The notes: generated from the letters alone by a model not told the origin. DNA of 64,000 bases from Nitrospira sp. (GCA_029194535.1 JARFXR010000001.1:682001-746000), one strand, 5' to 3'; positions 34,780-43,505 are shown, counted from the first letter of the stretch. Made by a program: numbers and translations.

Positions 34780-36510
34780 CTAGAGGGGAACTTCGGTCAG
34801 ACGCAGCGAATAGAGGTATTGATAGAGTCCCTTGCGCTCCATCAATTCGTGATGGGTGCCGGTTTCGACCAGGGCCCCTTTGTTGAGCACCACAATACGA
34901 TCAGCCCGTTGGACCGTGGTCAGGCGGTGCGCGACGACGAACGTCGTGCGGCCCGTCATCAGCCGTTCCAGCGCTTCCTGGACCAAGCGTTCGGATTCGC
35001 TGTCGAGGGATGATGTCGCTTCATCCAGCAGCAGTACACGAGGGTTTTTGAGAATCGCCCTCGCGATGGCGATCCGCTGCCGTTGCCCGCCTGATAGGTT
35101 GACGCCTTTCTCGCCGACCTGGGTCTGATACGAGTCCGGAAGGCCGACGATGAAATCATGGGCATGGGCGGCGCGACTGGCGGCCTGGACGGACTCGTCG
35201 TCGGCTTGCGGATTGCCATAGCGGATATTGTCGAGGATCGTCCCTCCGAACAGGACCGTTTCCTGCGGGACTAAGGACACCTGCCGATACCAGCTCTCCA
35301 ATGTGATGTCCCGGAGGTCCTGTCCATCGACTGTGATCCGACCTTCGGCCGGATCGTAGAACCGATGGATCAGGTTGATGAGGGTGGTCTTTCCCGCCCC
35401 TGTGGGTCCGACGATCGCAATCAATTGTCCGGGCTGGGCCTCGAAGGACAAATCTGTTAATACCGGCTGCCGAACATCATAAGAAAATCCAACCTGCTCG
35501 ATACGGAGATGTCCTGAGACGGAATCGATGGGACGTGCGGCCGGTGCATCGTCAATGTCCGGACGCGCATCCAGAATTTCAAAGACGCGTTGCGTGGCGC
35601 CCTGCGCTTCACGAATTTGTCCGAAGACTCTGGCGGCCGAGCTGAACGGGCCGATCAGGATACCTGCGAACAGGACGAAGGCAAACAGTTCACCCGGAGA
35701 CACCGATCCGTCGATCACCTGTCTGCCTCCGTACCACAGCACGGCGGCCGCTGCGGAGAAGGTAAGGAGGCTGATGACCGGAATGAAGACGGCCATGATG
35801 CCCGCGCGCCGCATACCAAGGGACAGATTTCGTTCAATTTGCGCAGAGAATCGTCGCTCCTCCCTGTCGGTCTGTACGAAGGACTTCACGATGCGGATGC
35901 CGGAGATGACTTCTTCCGTCAGCGTACTCAAGGCCGCGGTATGATCTTGGATCGACATAGAAAGCGATTTGAGCTTGCGGCCGAAGAACCGTGCCGCGAA
36001 GACCAGCAGCGGCAGGAGGATCAAGATCAACAAACACAGTCGCCAGTTCATCACGAGGAGGAAGACGATGCCACCCACAAAGGTGACGAACTGTTTGGCG
36101 GTGTCGATGGGCGTTTCTGTGGCGATGGATTGCATGAGCGTGACGTCGTTCATGAGCCGCGACAAGAGTTCGCCGGTTCGGCGACGGGCGAAGAACGCAA
36201 CGGAAAGCGTCTGAAGGTGTGCGAAGACATGGATCCGAAAGTCGGCTACGATCCGTTGAGACACCCACGCAGTCAAATAGCTGTGCCCCATTGAACAGAA
36301 CCCTTGGATGAGCACAAGCCCCAGAAACGCCCCGATCAATTCCGTCATGCGCGAAGAGTCGTGGCGGACGGTAATCACGTCCCAGAGGTTTCCGGCCAGC
36401 CGGAGCAAGGCCAGATTGATCGCGGCTACGACCATGACCAGCAGGCCTGCGGCGATCATGCGAGAGATGTACGGTTTGAGGAAGGGGAACAGTCTGCCGA
36501 ACGTAGGCAT
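34780..36510 (-). CDS. ABC transporter, permease-ATPase fusion (MsbA-like)
   Basis: The protein is about 576 residues. Six membrane helices (to about residue 310) are followed by a complete ATPase domain: Walker A GPTGAGKTT, Q-loop VPQETVLFGGTILDNI, signature NLSGGQRQRIAIARA, Walker B VLLLDEATSSLDSE and H-loop VVAHRLTT. It resembles lipid A or multidrug exporters of the MsbA type. In contrast to the exporter at 13546-15237, every catalytic residue is intact. ATG 36510 is preferred; a TTG 54 nt upstream is in frame. Substrate unknown. Confidence 0.82.
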   Translation of the reverse strand: MPTFGRLFPFLKPYISRMIAAGLLVMVVAAINLALLRLAGNLWDVITVRHDSSRMTELIGAFLGLVLIQGFCSMGHSYLTAWVSQRIVADFRIHVFAHLQTLSVAFFARRRTGELLSRLMNDVTLMQSIATETPIDTAKQFVTFVGGIVFLLVMNWRLCLLILILLPLLVFAARFFGRKLKSLSMSIQDHTAALSTLTEEVISGIRIVKSFVQTDREERRFSAQIERNLSLGMRRAGIMAVFIPVISLLTFSAAAAVLWYGGRQVIDGSVSPGELFAFVLFAGILIGPFSSAARVFGQIREAQGATQRVFEILDARPDIDDAPAARPIDSVSGHLRIEQVGFSYDVRQPVLTDLSFEAQPGQLIAIVGPTGAGKTTLINLIHRFYDPAEGRITVDGQDLRDITLESWYRQVSLVPQETVLFGGTILDNIRYGNPQADDESVQAASRAAHAHDFIVGLPDSYQTQVGEKGVNLSGGQRQRIAIARAILKNPRVLLLDEATSSLDSESERLVQEALERLMTGRTTFVVAHRLTTVQRADRIVVLNKGALVETGTHHELMERKGLYQYLYSLRLTEVPL

Positions 36511-36606
36511 GGCGTCGCCGGGTCTCAGTGACGGGACACTACGGGTGTGGAGCGTCCGCCGCAATGGGCGGACATGGACGTGCCGACGAATACGAGAAGC
36601 TGAACG

Positions 36607-36825
36607 TCAGATTTGTGCGATGGATTCGATGAGATTCTTATTGACGGCCACAAATTCAGAGCGATCCTTGTCGTTGATGACGACATCGGTGAGATTGATA
36701 AAGAGGCGCTGCTCTTCGTTGATCGCATCGGAAACCCGATGCCGCATCGGGGGAATGAGAAAGTCCCCGACGTACACACAGGTGACCGTGCGAACGCGGA
36801 TGCGAACTTTCTTGCCTTCCGGCAC
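36607..36825 (-). CDS. Conserved small beta-rich protein, unknown function
   Basis: The 72-residue protein starts with GTG at 36825, five bases after GGAGGAGG. It reads as beta strands (VRIRVRTVTCVYVGDFLIP) then RHRVSDAINEEQRLFINLTDVVI, a pattern seen in small DUF6812-like proteins. It lies between the MsbA-like gene and the bS22-like gene on the same strand with a 30-nt gap, so the three are probably one transcript. Confidence 0.6.
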   Translation of the reverse strand: MPEGKKVRIRVRTVTCVYVGDFLIPPMRHRVSDAINEEQRLFINLTDVVINDKDRSEFVAVNKNLIESIAQI

Positions 36826-36855
36826 GCCGTCCTCCTCCCGGCCCGTTGGGTGGGG

Positions 36856-36951
36856 TTAGCTCTTGCGACGAAGGAATTTTTGACGCCGGCGCAGTTTCTT
36901 GTACTTGTGCTTGCGCATTTTCTTTCGGCGTTTCTTGAGCACACTAGCCAT
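36856..36951 (-). CDS. 31-residue bS22/AURKAIP1-COX24-type ribosomal peptide
   Basis: This tiny, extremely basic protein begins MASVLKKRRKKMRKHKYKK and ends RRRQKFLRRKS. It closely follows the mycobacterial small-subunit peptide bS22 ([20 protein letters not shown] start) and the COX24/mS38 domain of mitochondrial ribosomes. It should bind the 30S subunit near the decoding side. GGAGGAG stands at good spacing before ATG 36951, and a promoter lies at 36975-37003. It is too short for usual gene finders and easily missed. Confidence 0.8.
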   Translation of the reverse strand: MASVLKKRRKKMRKHKYKKLRRRQKFLRRKS

Positions 36952-36974
36952 GCGGTTCCTCTCCTCCGCGGCGG

Positions 36975-37003
36975 AGTCTAAGGGCTTTGGTCCGAAAATG
37001 CAA
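36975..37003 (-). promoter_or_regulatory. Promoter of the bS22-like operon
   Basis: On the minus strand: TTGCAT (37003-36998), a 17-nt spacer, TAGACT (36980-36975). The start point would be near 36968, about 17 nt before ATG 36951. Confidence 0.55.
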
Positions 37004-37020
37004 GCTGTTGAGTCATCGGC

Positions 37021-37050
37021 TTGACCGCTTGTGCGACCGATTTCTATACT
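37021..37050 (+). promoter_or_regulatory. Promoter abutting the putative lipoprotein gene
   Basis: TTGACC (37021-37026), an 18-nt spacer, TATACT (37045-37050). The predicted start point is about 37057, only some three bases before ATG 37060, so the transcript would be leaderless or nearly so. Confidence 0.55.
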
Positions 37051-37059
37051 GCATGCACG

Positions 37060-37560
37060 ATGACGGTGGCTCGAAACATTCGACGTGTGGCGGTATTTGC
37101 TCTGGCATCGGTTCTTGTGGGGGGCGGATGCGGCGGCAAATCGATGCAATATCCGGAGGACCATGAGCGGTACCTTCGCATTGACAAAGCTATAGAATCG
37201 CTTCGCGTGGCCTACGTGAAAAAGGACAGCTCGGCGATGGCCTCGTTGATGGTGCCGACCGATCAATTGGAGCTGCTCCAACGGGAAGCAGAGAATGATT
37301 TTGAAACGTTTCACAGTATCTTCCTGGAGTTCAGAGTGGAGCGGATCATGATCGAAGGAGATGATATCGACGTCCATGTCCATTGGCAGGGGGTGTGGAA
37401 AAGAAATGCCGAAGATCCCGGACAGCGACAGCGGGGTCACACTCGTCTGCAATGGGTCGGGACGAAAGCCGTGCTTCTTCGGGGCGTTCAGGGCGATTCT
37501 CCGTTCGGCATGAGCCAGCGTCAAGCCGGCGCAGAATCCGCCGTACCATCGAAGAAGTGA
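37060..37560 (+). CDS. Putative lipoprotein, unknown function
   Basis: The protein is about 166 residues. The N-terminal run VAVFALASVLVGGGCGG looks like a lipoprotein signal with a weak lipobox (GGGC). The mature part is helical at first (RIDKAIESLRVAYVKKDSSAMASLM) and then beta-rich (VERIMIEGDDIDVHVHWQGVW), a layout like NTF2-fold periplasmic proteins. It precedes nadB by 3 nt, so nadB may be read from the same promoter. No family is recognised. Confidence 0.55.
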   Translation: MTVARNIRRVAVFALASVLVGGGCGGKSMQYPEDHERYLRIDKAIESLRVAYVKKDSSAMASLMVPTDQLELLQREAENDFETFHSIFLEFRVERIMIEGDDIDVHVHWQGVWKRNAEDPGQRQRGHTRLQWVGTKAVLLRGVQGDSPFGMSQRQAGAESAVPSKK

Positions 37561-37563
37561 CGC

Positions 37564-39222
37564 ATGCGACGCCCGGCGCCCACTCCATCACCATCAGCTG
37601 ATTTTCTCGTCATTGGCAGCGGAGTCGCCGGCCTTCGCGCGGCCTTGGAATTGAGCCGAGCCGGTCGTGTTCTGATGCTGACGAAAGGCCATCCCCTCCA
37701 AAGCAGCTCGATCCACGCACAAGGAGGGGTGGCTGTCGCCATGAGCGAGGAGGACGATGTCTCCATCCATCTGACCGACACGCTGAAGGCCGGCCACGGT
37801 CTCTGCCGAAAAGAGGCGGTGCGCGTGCTGGTTGAGGAAGGCCCGCATCGAATTCAGGAACTCATCGAATGGGGGGCGAACTTCGATAAGACGGGAGAGA
37901 AGTTCGCATTTGCCCGGGAAGCGGCTCACAGCCGGAATCGGATTCTACGCGCTCAGGGGGACGCGACCGGCAACGAAATGGTGCGGGTCCTGATGGCCGA
38001 GTCCGTCAGGCATCCGCGGATTTGTCGGCTGGACTATCACTTTACCGTGGATCTGGTGATCGAAGACGGTCGGTGTTGCGGTGCGCTGGTGCTGGACGAG
38101 CATTCGGGGCGTCGGCTCCTCATGCCGGCTAGGGCGGTTGTGTTGACGACCGGCGGGGCCGGTCAGGTCTATGCCCGTACGACCAATCCGCCCAATGCAA
38201 CCGGTGACGGGATGGCCATGGCCCTGCGTGCGGGTGCAGTCCTACAGGACATGGAATTTGTGCAATTCCATCCGACGGCCCTGTACCTTCCTTCCAGCCC
38301 TCCGTTCTTGCTGTCGGAAGCCATGCGCGGAGAAGGCGGCCTGCTGCGCAACACGAAGGGTGAACTCTTCATGCATCGCTATCATCCAATGGGAGCATTG
38401 GCGCCCAGGGACATCGTGTCCCGCGCTATTTGGGCGGAGATGGCTGCGACAAAGGCCCGGCATGTCTATCTGGACGTCACCCAGTTGGGCGCGGACTTTA
38501 TCCGGCGTCGTTTCCCCACGATATACGCGACCTGTCTTCGGCATGACATCGACATCACCGAGGAATGGATACCCGTCTCTCCAAGCGCGCACTATATGAT
38601 GGGAGGGGTTTGGACCGATGCGAACGGCGCCACTTCGGTGCCGGGACTTTTTGCCGCGGGTGAAGTCGCCTGCAGCGGAGTTCACGGGGCCAATCGCCTA
38701 GCCAGTAATTCATTGCTTGAGGGGTTGGTATTCGGCGCACGTGCCGCAACGGCCGCCGTGAGTTACGGCGATCGGCACAACATCCCGTCTCTGAGCGCCC
38801 ATGACACCGCACTGAAAACTGAGCACTACGGATCGGTCGAGGACGCCGAGAAGCTTCGCAGTTCGCTCAGGAGAACAATGTGGGGACAAGTCGGGGTGAT
38901 CCGCTCGGGAGAATCTCTCATCCGAGCTTGTGCCCAACTGTCGCGATGGGCCCAGATGATGGGACAACCGTTGGGGAGCCGGGCTTCATTGGAAGTGAAA
39001 AATATGGTCCAGGTCGCCCAGTGTATCGCCGAAGCGGCGCTGTGGAGGGAAAACAGCATCGGAGCCCACTACCGGTCAGATTTTTCCCAGGCGAGGCGAG
39101 CCGGCTGGCAACAGCACAGCTGCCTGTCGATTACTGAGGGAATCAGCGGGAAGCAGGCTCGAAAGTCGCGGGGTCTGCTGCTGAGCTCAGTGGGGAGGAC
39201 CGGTGGATCGGGCGTTCCGTGA
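37564..39222 (+). CDS. nadB: L-aspartate oxidase
   Basis: A full-length 552-residue flavoprotein. FAD binds at FLVIGSGVAGLRAALEL; SSSIHAQGGVAVAM, the catalytic block SPSAHYMMGGVWTD and AAGEVACSGVHGANRLASNS are typical of the succinate dehydrogenase/NadB group, and the helical C-terminal domain with RRTMWGQVGVIR is present. It oxidises aspartate to iminoaspartate for NAD synthesis. No nadA or nadC lies in the window. Its 3' end overlaps the convergent transglycosylase gene by 80 nt. Confidence 0.9.
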   Translation: MRRPAPTPSPSADFLVIGSGVAGLRAALELSRAGRVLMLTKGHPLQSSSIHAQGGVAVAMSEEDDVSIHLTDTLKAGHGLCRKEAVRVLVEEGPHRIQELIEWGANFDKTGEKFAFAREAAHSRNRILRAQGDATGNEMVRVLMAESVRHPRICRLDYHFTVDLVIEDGRCCGALVLDEHSGRRLLMPARAVVLTTGGAGQVYARTTNPPNATGDGMAMALRAGAVLQDMEFVQFHPTALYLPSSPPFLLSEAMRGEGGLLRNTKGELFMHRYHPMGALAPRDIVSRAIWAEMAATKARHVYLDVTQLGADFIRRRFPTIYATCLRHDIDITEEWIPVSPSAHYMMGGVWTDANGATSVPGLFAAGEVACSGVHGANRLASNSLLEGLVFGARAATAAVSYGDRHNIPSLSAHDTALKTEHYGSVEDAEKLRSSLRRTMWGQVGVIRSGESLIRACAQLSRWAQMMGQPLGSRASLEVKNMVQVAQCIAEAALWRENSIGAHYRSDFSQARRAGWQQHSCLSITEGISGKQARKSRGLLLSSVGRTGGSGVP

Positions 39223-39847
39223 TGACGCCGTCGCGCACAAGAAACGTTCGATAATACCTCAGCACCTTTCGAACATATTGTCTGGTTTCGTCGATCGGGG
39301 GCAGTGCCTGATACCGTTCCACGACGCTCTCGCCCGCATTGTAGGCGGCTAGCGCAAGGGGAAGGTCTCCGTGAAACCGGTCGAGTAGTTGCCGAAGATA
39401 CTTGGTGCCTCCTGCGACATTCTCTTCAGGATCGTAGAGGTCTCGGACGTCCAGCCGTACGGCGGTTTGAGGCATCAATTGCATGAGCCCGACGGCTCCC
39501 GCCCGAGACACTGCCCGGGGATCGAAATTCGACTCCGCCTTGATGACCGCCCGGATCAGTGCAGGATGTAGGTGATGCTGAGATGAGTGGCGCCGAATGA
39601 GCGGTTCCAGATCGCGTTCAGAGAGCGCGGTGTGAAACTGTGCCGAATCGATCTCCACCCGACGGTAGCGGGAGTCCGATGGGACGTTGGTGAGCGAGAT
39701 GGACCCATTGGGACTGACGTATTGATAGATTTCGGCGGAGGCGTGGCTTGGAGCCAGCAGTGCCACCGAAGCGCAGCCGGCCAGTACCGTCCCGGCGATC
39801 CGGAACCGCCTGGGGTTTCTGGACTGTTCGTGATCGGAGTGATTCAT
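39143..39847 (-). CDS. Lytic transglycosylase (SLT domain)
   Basis: The protein is about 234 residues. A signal peptide (IAGTVLAGCASVALLAPSHASA) and a short DUF4124-like strand (IYQYVSPNGSISLTNVP) are followed by the SLT domain: LIRAVIKAESNFDPRAVSRAG with the catalytic Glu of KAESN, GLMQLMPQTA and ALAAYNAGESVV. It cleaves peptidoglycan glycan strands in the periplasm. Met 39847 is preferred because it gives the signal peptide. The last 80 nt overlap the 3' end of nadB on the other strand. Confidence 0.85.
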   Translation of the reverse strand: MNHSDHEQSRNPRRFRIAGTVLAGCASVALLAPSHASAEIYQYVSPNGSISLTNVPSDSRYRRVEIDSAQFHTALSERDLEPLIRRHSSQHHLHPALIRAVIKAESNFDPRAVSRAGAVGLMQLMPQTAVRLDVRDLYDPEENVAGGTKYLRQLLDRFHGDLPLALAAYNAGESVVERYQALPPIDETRQYVRKVLRYYRTFLVRDGVITERPIHRSSPLSSAADPATFEPASR

Positions 39848-39963
39848 GGTATGCCCATAAACGATAGCAGCCTCGACTTGTCTGTCAAGAAAATGCAGAA
39901 CGCATGCCTGGGAATGTCGGCCGGTTCGGCAGACGGAACAAGAGGATAGGGCATGACCCGCGA

Positions 39964-40842
39964 TTACGCTTCCAAGAATCGCGGTCGATTGGCGACAAAA
40001 AGTTGATGCAGTCGGTGGGTGAGGAGACCCGGTTTTCCCGTTCCCAGCGGGCGTCGATTCAAGCTGGTGACCGGCATCACTTCCATGGTGGTATTGGTCA
40101 GGAAACATTCATCGGATTGAAACAGCTGATCGACGGCATAGGTTCCTTCCTCAACCTGAATCCCCTCCTCTTGCGCCAAGGACAGAACAATGCGACGTGT
40201 AATGCCGTCAAGGATGCCGCACGCGAGCGACGGCGTGCGGAGACGGCCGTTCGTGACGAAAAAGAGGTTGCTCACCGTACATTCTGCAATCTGGGATTCC
40301 CAGTTCAGCAAGAGGCTGTCGAACGCCCCTGCAGCGATGGCTTCACGCTTGGCCAGAATGTTGTTAAGAAAGCTTGTGGATTTGATCTGTGGGTCGAGCG
40401 CGCCCGGGTAGTTGCGCCGGGTCTTGGCCACGATCAAATCGACACCCTCTTGATATTTGTGAGGAGGGGGGGGTGAGAGCGGCTTGGTCATGACGATGAC
40501 GGTTGGCGCAGGACAAAGGGCTGGATCCAATCCGATATCCCCCACGCCGCGCGAGATCGTGATCCGAATATAGGCATCGGTTTTCTCGTTTCCGACGCCA
40601 TTGCGTTGCATTGCCTCGTTCAACAGCGAGGGCCAATCGCTCTCGGGCACCGGTACGCGCAATCCGATTGCGTCGGCAGAACGTCGCAATCGAGCGAGGT
40701 GCTGATCGCGCATGAAGATCTTGTGTTTGTATGACCGGATGGTTTCGTATACACCGTCACCATACAACAGTCCGTGATCGAAGACCGAGATCACCGCATT
40801 CGCAGCTTCGACGAATCGATCATTCAAATAGATCCACATCAC
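39964..40842 (-). CDS. pabC: Class IV aminotransferase: aminodeoxychorismate lyase-like (or branched-chain aminotransferase)
   Basis: The 292-residue fold-type IV PLP protein has the PLP lysine in KSTSFLNNILAK, YGDGVYETIR at the N-terminus, and the AECTVSNLFFV and CGILDGITRR blocks. The family covers aminodeoxychorismate lyase, branched-chain and D-amino-acid aminotransferases, which are hard to separate by eye. The start overlaps the stop of the pabB-like gene by four bases, which favours PabC: removal of pyruvate from aminodeoxychorismate to give p-aminobenzoate for folate. Confidence 0.7.
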   Translation of the reverse strand: MMWIYLNDRFVEAANAVISVFDHGLLYGDGVYETIRSYKHKIFMRDQHLARLRRSADAIGLRVPVPESDWPSLLNEAMQRNGVGNEKTDAYIRITISRGVGDIGLDPALCPAPTVIVMTKPLSPPPPHKYQEGVDLIVAKTRRNYPGALDPQIKSTSFLNNILAKREAIAAGAFDSLLLNWESQIAECTVSNLFFVTNGRLRTPSLACGILDGITRRIVLSLAQEEGIQVEEGTYAVDQLFQSDECFLTNTTMEVMPVTSLNRRPLGTGKPGLLTHRLHQLFVANRPRFLEA

Positions 40843-42314
40843 TGTCCCCGTTCCAATGCAGCAAAAAAGGCTTCCGCTTTGTGCAATGTTTCATCATATT
40901 CCAGCGCGGGATTCGAATCCGCGACGATGCCGGCGCCGACCTGCAGATATCCCATGTCTTTGGACAGGACCAACGTGCGGATGATAATGTTGAGGTCCAC
41001 GGCTCCGTCCCAACCAATGTAGCCGAACGACCCGGTGTACGGCCCGCGGCGGACGGGTTCCAGCTCGTCGATTATTTCCATGCAGCGGATTTTCGGGACA
41101 CCGGTGATGGTACCGCCAGGGAAGACGGCCCTGATCACGTCGAACGGCGAGACATCCTGTCGAATCCGGCCGCTGATGTTCGACACAATATGACTCACAT
41201 GGGAATATTGCTCCACTCCCATGAACTCGTCCACGTGGACGCTCCCGAATTCGCAGACGCGACCGAGATCGTTTCGCTCAAGATCGACGAGCATCACATG
41301 CTCAGCCCGTTCTTTCTCGGTGCGGAGCAGCTCGTCGACGAGCCGGCGATCTTCCTCCGGATCCCGCCCGCGAGGTCTTGTGCCGGCGATAGGCCTGGTG
41401 TCGGCCCGCCCGTCGCGGATTCGAACGAGACGTTCGGGTGAGGCGCTGATCAAGGCCAGGTCCTCGAAACGCAGTAGGCCTGAGAAGGGAGAGGGGTTCA
41501 CGAGCGAGAGCCGTCGATACAAGGCTTGCTCATACCGGAGCCGCTCCAATGGTGCCCGGTGGCGATCAGGAATGTGAAAGTTGAACCGATGGGATAGATT
41601 GGCCTGGTAGATGTCTCCTGCGGCGATGTAACGCTGGCAGCGTTCCACGCGGTCAAGATAGGCATCCCGGGGTTGCTCGGGGACGAAGGAGATGGTCGCA
41701 ATGACCGGATCCGGCAGCGTCTCCGGCTGCGGTGCGGTGTAATCCGCTTCGCAAGCCGCGATCCTGTCCAATCCTTCGCGAAGGAGCTTGCTCCGGTCCT
41801 CGCCGAGAAACCGCTCCGCCGACGGGCAGAATATGATGTGGATTTGGTTCTCGTCATGATCGAGCGCGGTCACCAAGTCATACAGGGCGAACTGCAGGTC
41901 GGGGATGAGGAGGCCGGACGGAGCCGTGCCCGGCAACCGCTCCAGACGGCGGGCAAAGTCATAGCTCAGATACCCGACCGCGCCGCCAAAAAATGGAGGC
42001 AGTTGCGGCGTCCTCGCGACGTGTGCTCCGGCGAGTTCCTGCCGCAAGAGATGAAAAGGATCCTCCTGTGGGGCGCAACCCCCGGTCTGGTGACTGGAGA
42101 AGACGGTCACAGGACTGCTTCCAAGATAGGAGAACCGTCCGGAACCGTGCGGCGGGTCTCCGCTGTCGAGCAGGAACGAAGGCCCGGTCGTCGCGGCCAG
42201 GCGGGCGTAGAGGTCTACCGGCTGAACCGGCCGGGACGGCGCGAGTGTCAGCACCAACGGCTGTGGATGGCCGTCCAGGAACGCGGATTTTGAGGGCAGG
42301 GAAAGTCTGATCAT
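40839..42314 (-). CDS. pabB: Aminodeoxychorismate/anthranilate synthase component I
   Basis: The 491-residue chorismate-binding enzyme has an N-terminal domain with SFLLDSGDP and GRFSYLG, and the C-terminal catalytic domain with DIYQANLSHRF, RPIAGTRPRGRDPEEDRRL, MLVDLERNDLGRV and PGGTITGVPKIRCMEIIDELE. At the position where E. coli PabB has its reactive Lys (PIKGT) this protein has A310 (PIAGT), as in TrpE and some other PabB. Coupling to the pabC-like gene supports PabB. No glutamine amidotransferase (PabA/TrpG) gene is seen in the window. Confidence 0.78.
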   Translation of the reverse strand: MIRLSLPSKSAFLDGHPQPLVLTLAPSRPVQPVDLYARLAATTGPSFLLDSGDPPHGSGRFSYLGSSPVTVFSSHQTGGCAPQEDPFHLLRQELAGAHVARTPQLPPFFGGAVGYLSYDFARRLERLPGTAPSGLLIPDLQFALYDLVTALDHDENQIHIIFCPSAERFLGEDRSKLLREGLDRIAACEADYTAPQPETLPDPVIATISFVPEQPRDAYLDRVERCQRYIAAGDIYQANLSHRFNFHIPDRHRAPLERLRYEQALYRRLSLVNPSPFSGLLRFEDLALISASPERLVRIRDGRADTRPIAGTRPRGRDPEEDRRLVDELLRTEKERAEHVMLVDLERNDLGRVCEFGSVHVDEFMGVEQYSHVSHIVSNISGRIRQDVSPFDVIRAVFPGGTITGVPKIRCMEIIDELEPVRRGPYTGSFGYIGWDGAVDLNIIIRTLVLSKDMGYLQVGAGIVADSNPALEYDETLHKAEAFFAALERGQ

Positions 42315-42349
42315 CGTGCTGGCGGTCTGGCGATCGGGTCAGCGTCCTC

Positions 42350-42378
42350 ACTATACCTCAGCCATCCGGGGCTTTCAC
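42350..42378 (-). promoter_or_regulatory. Candidate promoter of pabB-pabC
   Basis: On the minus strand: GTGAAA (42378-42373), a 17-nt spacer, TATAGT (42355-42350). The start would be near 42343, about 30 nt before ATG 42314. The -35 is weak. Confidence 0.4.
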
Positions 42379-42499
42379 AGCACCGGTCGGCTTGACAAGT
42401 TCACGGATATTCTGCTTGAATTGCGCGCCCGCCATCGGGAGAGTCCTTACTCAGACAGCTGGTTGAGTACTCGCCTCAGTGGGTCAGCCTAGGCGAACC

Positions 42500-42721
42500 A
42501 TGCCCCCTTCACAGGATCCGTTTTATGCGGGGCTCGGCCAGGCCGTTCGTATCGGAACGGAACTGCTCGCTGCGCTGATCGTCGGAGGAGGGCTTGGGTG
42601 GGCGGCCGATACCTATCTATGGGGGGCGAGCCCCTGGGGTGTGGTGTGTGGGTTGATTCTGGGCGTCATCGGCGGAATTCGAAATGCCTATCGCTCCGCG
42701 CAGCGATGGCCCAAGACATGA
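42500..42721 (+). CDS. atpI: ATP synthase accessory protein AtpI/AtpZ-like
   Basis: The protein has 73 residues and two membrane helices (TELLAALIVGGGLGWAA and WGVVCGLILGVIGGIRN), the layout of the small 'gene 1' protein that precedes F0 genes and helps assemble the c-ring or carry Mg. ATG 42500 is used; a GTG at 42479 is in frame. It is followed by atpB after 31 nt. Confidence 0.75.
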   Translation: MPPSQDPFYAGLGQAVRIGTELLAALIVGGGLGWAADTYLWGASPWGVVCGLILGVIGGIRNAYRSAQRWPKT

Positions 42722-42752
42722 ACGTTTCATAGGAGAGGTACAAGTAGATTCC

Positions 42753-43505
42753 ATGGAAGAAAGTCCGCTGCATCCTTTCGAGCTCCACAATTTCATTCCG
42801 GTCCAGTTTGGGGGGATGGATATTTCGATCAACAAGGCCGTCATCATGATGTGGATGGTGGTGGGCCTGGTTTCCATCTTGATGATCTTGGCCGGTTCCG
42901 CCAGGCAACTCGTGCCGGGCAAGTTGCAGAGTCTTGGAGAAATGCTCGTGGATTTTATCCGCGGCATCATTCTCGATACGATGGGAAAAGAGGGGATGAA
43001 GTTCTTCCCCCTCATCGCCACCTTGTTTCTGTTCATCCTGTTCTGCAATCTGCTCGGGCTGATTCCGGGCACCTATACCGTCACCAGCCAGATCGTCGTC
43101 ACGGCGGTGTTCGCCATCACCGTGTACGTTCTCAGCATCTTGATGGGATTGCTCATTCACGGCGTCAAGTTCATTCCCGCAATTCTCGTCCCTCCAGGAA
43201 CGCCATGGTGGCTCATCCCTTTGATGGTTCCCATCGAGTTCGTCAGCCAGGTCGCAAGGCCGGTGTCTCTGGCCGTGCGGTTGTTTGCCAACATGACGGC
43301 GGGCCACACGATTCTCGGGGTCTTGTTCGGGTTGGCGATCAGCGGAGGATTGCTCATCGGTTGGCTGCCCTTTGCGTTTACCATCGCGATGAATGGGTTG
43401 GAGGTCGGCATTGCGTTCATCCAGGCCTACATTTTCACCGTATTGACCTGCGTCTACCTGGGGGATGCGTTTCATTTGCACGGAAGTGAGGATCATGCGC
43501 ACTGA
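42753..43505 (+). CDS. atpB: F0F1 ATP synthase subunit a
   Basis: The 250-residue membrane protein has five to six helices. The essential arginine lies in QVARPVSLAVRLFANMTAGH (RLFANM), and PLMVPIEFVSQVARP and FIQAYIFTVLTCVYLGDAFHLH are conserved subunit a blocks. It forms the proton half-channels facing the c-ring. ATG 42753 follows AGGAGAGG, although the spacing of 14 nt is long. It lies in the order atpI-B-E-F. Confidence 0.92.
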   Translation: MEESPLHPFELHNFIPVQFGGMDISINKAVIMMWMVVGLVSILMILAGSARQLVPGKLQSLGEMLVDFIRGIILDTMGKEGMKFFPLIATLFLFILFCNLLGLIPGTYTVTSQIVVTAVFAITVYVLSILMGLLIHGVKFIPAILVPPGTPWWLIPLMVPIEFVSQVARPVSLAVRLFANMTAGHTILGVLFGLAISGGLLIGWLPFAFTIAMNGLEVGIAFIQAYIFTVLTCVYLGDAFHLHGSEDHAH

